A model generated the notes under the pieces. The model was not told the DNA's origin. It saw only the letters and a list, made by a program, of their open reading frames with translations, and searched no databases. Of a DNA stretch of 45,705 bases, positions 42,339 through 45,705 are shown in pieces. Location of the stretch: assembly GCA_012840225.1 (NCBI GenBank), contig DULU01000020.1, forward strand, positions 1 through 45,705, in the 5' to 3' direction. How positions within the stretch are numbered: the first letter of the stretch is position 1; each line of letters starts with the position of its first letter. Position numbers and translations under genes: made by a program. This DNA comes from Bacillota bacterium (GTDB lineage: Bacteria; Bacillota; Limnochordia; DTU080).

Positions 42339-42547
42339 CTAAAAGCGAAAATGACGACCAGGGATTATTGTTATTTCGGCGAGCACCTTGACAAATGCAT
42401 AGAGTTAGGAAGCGCTCGAAAGCGCATCCCGAAGGGGAATTTTTATTCTTCGCGACAAAAAGGCATGTATGCTATTAGGTATCATAGAGCCGGTGCTCGA
42501 AAAGGACAAGAAAATCTGGCTTGGGAAGCTGTTTTTTGGCATGAGCG
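42339..42547. other. Candidate CRISPR leader (left flank)
   Basis: These 209 bases hold no supported gene. They contain a small perfect hairpin GCGCT-CGAA-AGCGC (42412-42425) and an A/T-rich stretch (TTTTTATT at about 42440). I favour this side as leader because the repeats degrade at the opposite end and the repeat ends ATTGAAGC when read rightwards, like the 5' handles of type I/III crRNAs. Confidence 0.5.
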
Positions 42548-45384
42548 GTATCCGCAGCTAAAAAGCTGCGGCACCATTGAAGCCGGAAATGCTCCTGCGC
42601 TTAGCGCAGCCGGTCTTGACGAAGTATCCGCAGCTAAAAAGCTGCGGCACCATTGAAGCGTTGTGAAACCCTCAAGGTACGTGTCCCGCATCTTTGTATC
42701 CGCAGCTAAAAAGCTGCGGCACCATTGAAGCTCTTAACAGGCGGTCTATCAGCCTTTTGCTCACCGTATCCGCAGCTAAAAAGCTGCGGCACCATTGAAG
42801 CTTCTACTATTTGGCCTTGGTCTTCTGGAGCGTTTTTCGTATCCGCAGCTAAAAAGCTGCGGCACCATTGAAGCTCATGCACAGCGAGGCTCGTCTCACA
42901 TGGGGCAGGCCGTATCCGCAGCTAAAAAGCTGCGGCACCATTGAAGCCTGGTTTGCCAGGATGATGCAGATGAATATAAATGCGTATCCGCAGCTAAAAA
43001 GCTGCGGCACCATTGAAGCGTCAGCGTTCGTAACTCGCACACACTGTCAACGGTTAGGCGGTATCCGCAGCTAAAAAGCTGCGGCACCATTGAAGCTCCA
43101 GACTGGATCTGCTCAGTCCCTCCTCGATCATCTCGTGTATCCGCAGCTAAAAAGCTGCGGCACCATTGAAGCGCCTCAGCCAAGTCGGTATAGGGGGTAT
43201 CCGGTGCCGCGTATCCGCAGCTAAAAAGCTGCGGCACCATTGAAGCCCTATTTATCTGTCCCTACGGTATCATAATTTCGCCGTATCCGCAGCTAAAAAG
43301 CTGCGGCACCATTGAAGCGTTCAGAAAACCTATGATGAATATCAAAAATATCAGAGTATCCGCAGCTAAAAAGCTGCGGCACCATTGAAGCAGGAGGTGT
43401 TTGTAATGACTAACACAGAAATGATTAGCTGTATCCGCAGCTAAAAAGCTGCGGCACCATTGAAGCGGCTCAAATGCCGTCAGCGGATACCTGATACCGA
43501 TCGTATCCGCAGCTAAAAAGCTGCGGCACCATTGAAGCCCTCCAAAGACACGTCAGGAAAGTCTAAAGTTTTATATGGTATCCGCAGCTAAAAAGCTGCG
43601 GCACCATTGAAGCATTGTCCTTCCGGTCCCGTATTGTCTTGCTTTGCGGCAGTATCCGCAGCTAAAAAGCTGCGGCACCATTGAAGCGCGGACACGCTGA
43701 TAGAAGACGAGGACCTGTACCGATTCCTCGGTATCCGCAGCTAAAAAGCTGCGGCACCATTGAAGCGGTTCGTCGAGCTGATGATGACGCATCTGCTCAC
43801 GTGTATCCGCAGCTAAAAAGCTGCGGCACCATTGAAGCCAAAATGTTAGATTGGGGATGCGCGCCAGAAGAAGCAAGGGGTATCCGCAGCTAAAAAGCTG
43901 CGGCACCATTGAAGCTACTATCTGAACGGAGACTTTGTATTTCAATTCACAATGTATCCGCAGCTAAAAAGCTGCGGCACCATTGAAGCAACACGGACGC
44001 GCTAATTGTCCTTCCGGTCCCGTATGTATCCGCAGCTAAAAAGCTGCGGCACCATTGAAGCAGGAATTTTAGTCGCCGTAGCCGTCATGTGCATCCTCGT
44101 ATCCGCAGCTAAAAAGCTGCGGCACCATTGAAGCTGGATAAAGAAATAGCTTTTTTCGAGGAAAGCCTTGATCGTATCCGCAGCTAAAAAGCTGCGGCAC
44201 CATTGAAGCGCGACATTGACAAAATTCGTCAGCATACAACTGCGCTTGACCGTATCCGCAGCTAAAAAGCTGCGGCACCATTGAAGCCCTCGTAGCGTTC
44301 AACGTCAGGCAAAGAGTAGCCGGCTTTGTATCCGCAGCTAAAAAGCTGCGGCACCATTGAAGCGCAGCAGCAGCAAGTTCAGCAGCAGCAGCAGCCTTGG
44401 GTATCCGCAGCTAAAAAGCTGCGGCACCATTGAAGCGAGCGATCCACGGCCGGCGGCGGTTGCCTTTGAGCCTGTATCCGCAGCTAAAAAGCTGCGGCAC
44501 CATTGAAGCTCTGCCGGGGCTGATTCTTCCCGCAAGGCGGTGTCGGTATCCGCAGCTAAAAAGCTGCGGCACCATTGAAGCGTTCATAGGATTCCCTCCT
44601 AGTTAAAGGAGCCGGAGTATCCGCAGCTAAAAAGCTGCGGCACCATTGAAGCCGGAGAACGGCCCACACCGTCGACGCCGCGCCAGCGTATCCGCAGCTA
44701 AAAAGCTGCGGCACCATTGAAGCTGGCCTATGCTAACTCGCTCCGCGACAGCGCCATGCAGGCTAGTATCCGCAGCTAAAAAGCTGCGGCACCATTGAAG
44801 CTCCGGAACGAAAGAAACCGTCGGTGGCTTCCTCAACCACGTATCCGCAGCTAAAAAGCTGCGGCACCATTGAAGCCGGTGATTGACGAGGTTTTGCCAT
44901 TGGTGGTGGAGCGTATCCGCAGCTAAAAAGCTGCGGCACCATTGAAGCCCAGCAGCCGTACCTAAAGGGATACGGCATCGGTGGGTATCCGCAGCTAAAA
45001 AGCTGCGGCACCATTGAAGCAGTTCAGGATCGCCTGATACAGTCCACCGGTGAAAACCGTATCCGCAGCTAAAAAGCTGCGGCACCATTGAAGCGAATAT
45101 CCCGCTTAGATACCCAACTTGTGGTCTAAAGTATCCGCAGCTAAAAAGCTGCGGCACCATTGAAGCTTCCGCATTGCGCTTAGGTGGTGGCGGAGAATAG
45201 TGCGTATCCGCAGCTAAAAAGCTGCGGCACCATTGAAGCCACGCAGGAAGCCGTTCTTACTGACAACATTACCGCCGTATCCGCAGCTAAAAAGCTGCGG
45301 CACCATTGAAGGGGTATCTACCCGGATCCAGCCGGCACGGACATTCACTTTTCCGCAGCTAAAAAGCTGCGGCAACAAACGGGG
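42548..45384 (+). CRISPR. CRISPR array: 39 repeats of 36 bases, 38 spacers of 34-43 bases
   Basis: The 36-base repeat reads GTAT, then a perfect 8-bp hairpin (CCGCAGCT-AAAA-AGCTGCGG), then CACC and ATTGAAGC. Thirty-seven copies are identical by eye. The copy at 45277-45312 differs in its last base. The last (45349-45384) keeps the hairpin but loses both flanks, which marks the old, leader-distal end. Spacers average about 38 bases and vary over 10 bases, a pattern more like type I or III than type II. Transcription is probably rightwards. Spacers 15 (43614-43651) and 20 (43990-44025) share 21 bases; spacer 25 (44364-44400) is a CAG-rich low-complexity sequence. The frame encoding MVPQLFSCGY on the minus strand is only the repeat. 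No cas genes occur in the window, so the type cannot be fixed. Confidence 0.97.
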
Positions 45385-45705
45385 GGTCTTCACAATTTGG
45401 TAGAGGGAAAAGGGACATAAAGCACCTCCGTAAAGGCTTATAATAAAGATATTCACTCTACCAAATGGAAAACCCTGGCCGATGACCAAATATATGTATG
45501 TTATATACATTACATGATAATCAATATACTAGTTGGTAGAAAAATGCTCAAATCCGTTGTTTCCCAAATCGGTAGGAATAATACCTTAATGTATTATATT
45601 AGGATTTTTGCACTCGTAGTTTAGCTGGGCTTTTATGAATTTGAGGGTATTAAAAGTGTACAAAAGTCCATGTGAAACGAATGTTTGTCCCGATGTCTTA
45701 ATATA
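45385..45705. other. AT-rich right flank with inverted repeat
   Basis: No gene is supported in these 321 bases. ATTTGGTAGAG (45395-45405) and CTCTACCAAAT (45456-45466) form a perfect 11-bp inverted repeat around a -10-like TATAAT (45439-45444). A further TTGGTAGA lies at 45533-45540. This may be an operator/promoter for a gene beyond the window, or the alternative leader if the array is read leftwards. Confidence 0.4.

Noticed and set aside
42388-42393. TTGACA in the left CRISPR flank as a leader promoter
   Set aside because: No -10 box at a workable distance (AGCGCT at 17 bases).
42351-42656. Open frame of 101 codons running from the left flank into the first repeats
   Set aside because: It has no Shine-Dalgarno, its second third is repeat sequence and it ends at the second repeat. 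More likely leader DNA.
42896-45160. Long minus-strand open frames with repeated MVPQLFSCGY
   Set aside because: This is the CRISPR repeat read in reverse; spacer lengths vary and the frames start and stop by chance. Not a repeat protein.
45349-45384. Degenerate terminal repeat as a tracrRNA anti-repeat
   Set aside because: Complementarity to the repeat arises only because the hairpin is self-complementary; no further anti-repeat or tracr-like features seen.
330-45635. Shared 15-mer AGCTGGGCTTTTATG at about 330 and about 45624
   Set aside because: About one such chance match is expected in 45 kb; flanking bases do not match, so it is not evidence for element ends.

Overview
The window reads as a chromosomal segment of a saccharolytic Bacillota-like bacterium. 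TTG and GTG starts are common, Shine-Dalgarno sites are strong, transketolase is split into two subunits, and LacI, AraC and PadR regulators occur with many family-1 sugar-binding proteins. The binding proteins whose signal peptides can be read have no lipobox cysteine. This suggests a periplasm, as in diderm Bacillota such as Limnochordia-type lineages. That placement is inference from gene content, not phylogeny.

Layout. 1-312: 5'-terminal part of a sugar-binding protein gene, entered from the minus strand. 563-2338: PadR regulator with a promoter/operator and an apparently leaderless mRNA, followed by its membrane partner. 2350-7738 (minus): transketolase subunits, sugar isomerase, cupin, DUF4185-type propeller and serine hydrolase, with a LacI regulator (7866-8939). 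Identical 14-bp operators lie on both sides of the LacI gene. 9111-11860: a second cupin, a second serine hydrolase and a binding protein. 12108-17684 (plus): AraC regulator, a fused double esterase and two more DUF4185-type proteins. 18173-25033: two binding proteins, a creatininase-like hydrolase, a GH20 hexosaminidase with a structured 5' region, and the decayed tail of a LacI gene. 25166-31230: heparinase II/III-like lyase, LacI regulator, a frameshifted binding protein and a sulfatase. 31263-33101: housekeeping GTPase TypA/BipA. 33166-42338: an 845-residue unclassified TIM-barrel protein, two secreted beta-helix proteins, another binding protein and an esterase. 42548-45384: a CRISPR array of 39 repeats with no cas genes in the window.

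How the parts fit. Only the two beta-helix proteins and the binding proteins carry export signals. GH20, the heparinase-like lyase, sulfatase, DUF4185-type proteins, esterases and serine hydrolases look cytoplasmic. The simplest model is external trimming of a decorated polysaccharide, capture of the oligomers by several binding proteins, import, and removal of ester, sulfate and HexNAc groups with cleavage inside the cell. No ABC permease or ATPase gene is present beside any of the six binding proteins. They must therefore share transport machinery encoded elsewhere, or act otherwise.

The most noteworthy observations are the six solitary binding proteins, three divergent DUF4185 paralogues in one locus, the unclassified 845-residue protein, and the CRISPR array. 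The array's repeat holds a perfect 8-bp hairpin. Two of its spacers overlap in their source sequence, and two sit on ribosome-binding-site/start-codon junctions of unknown targets.
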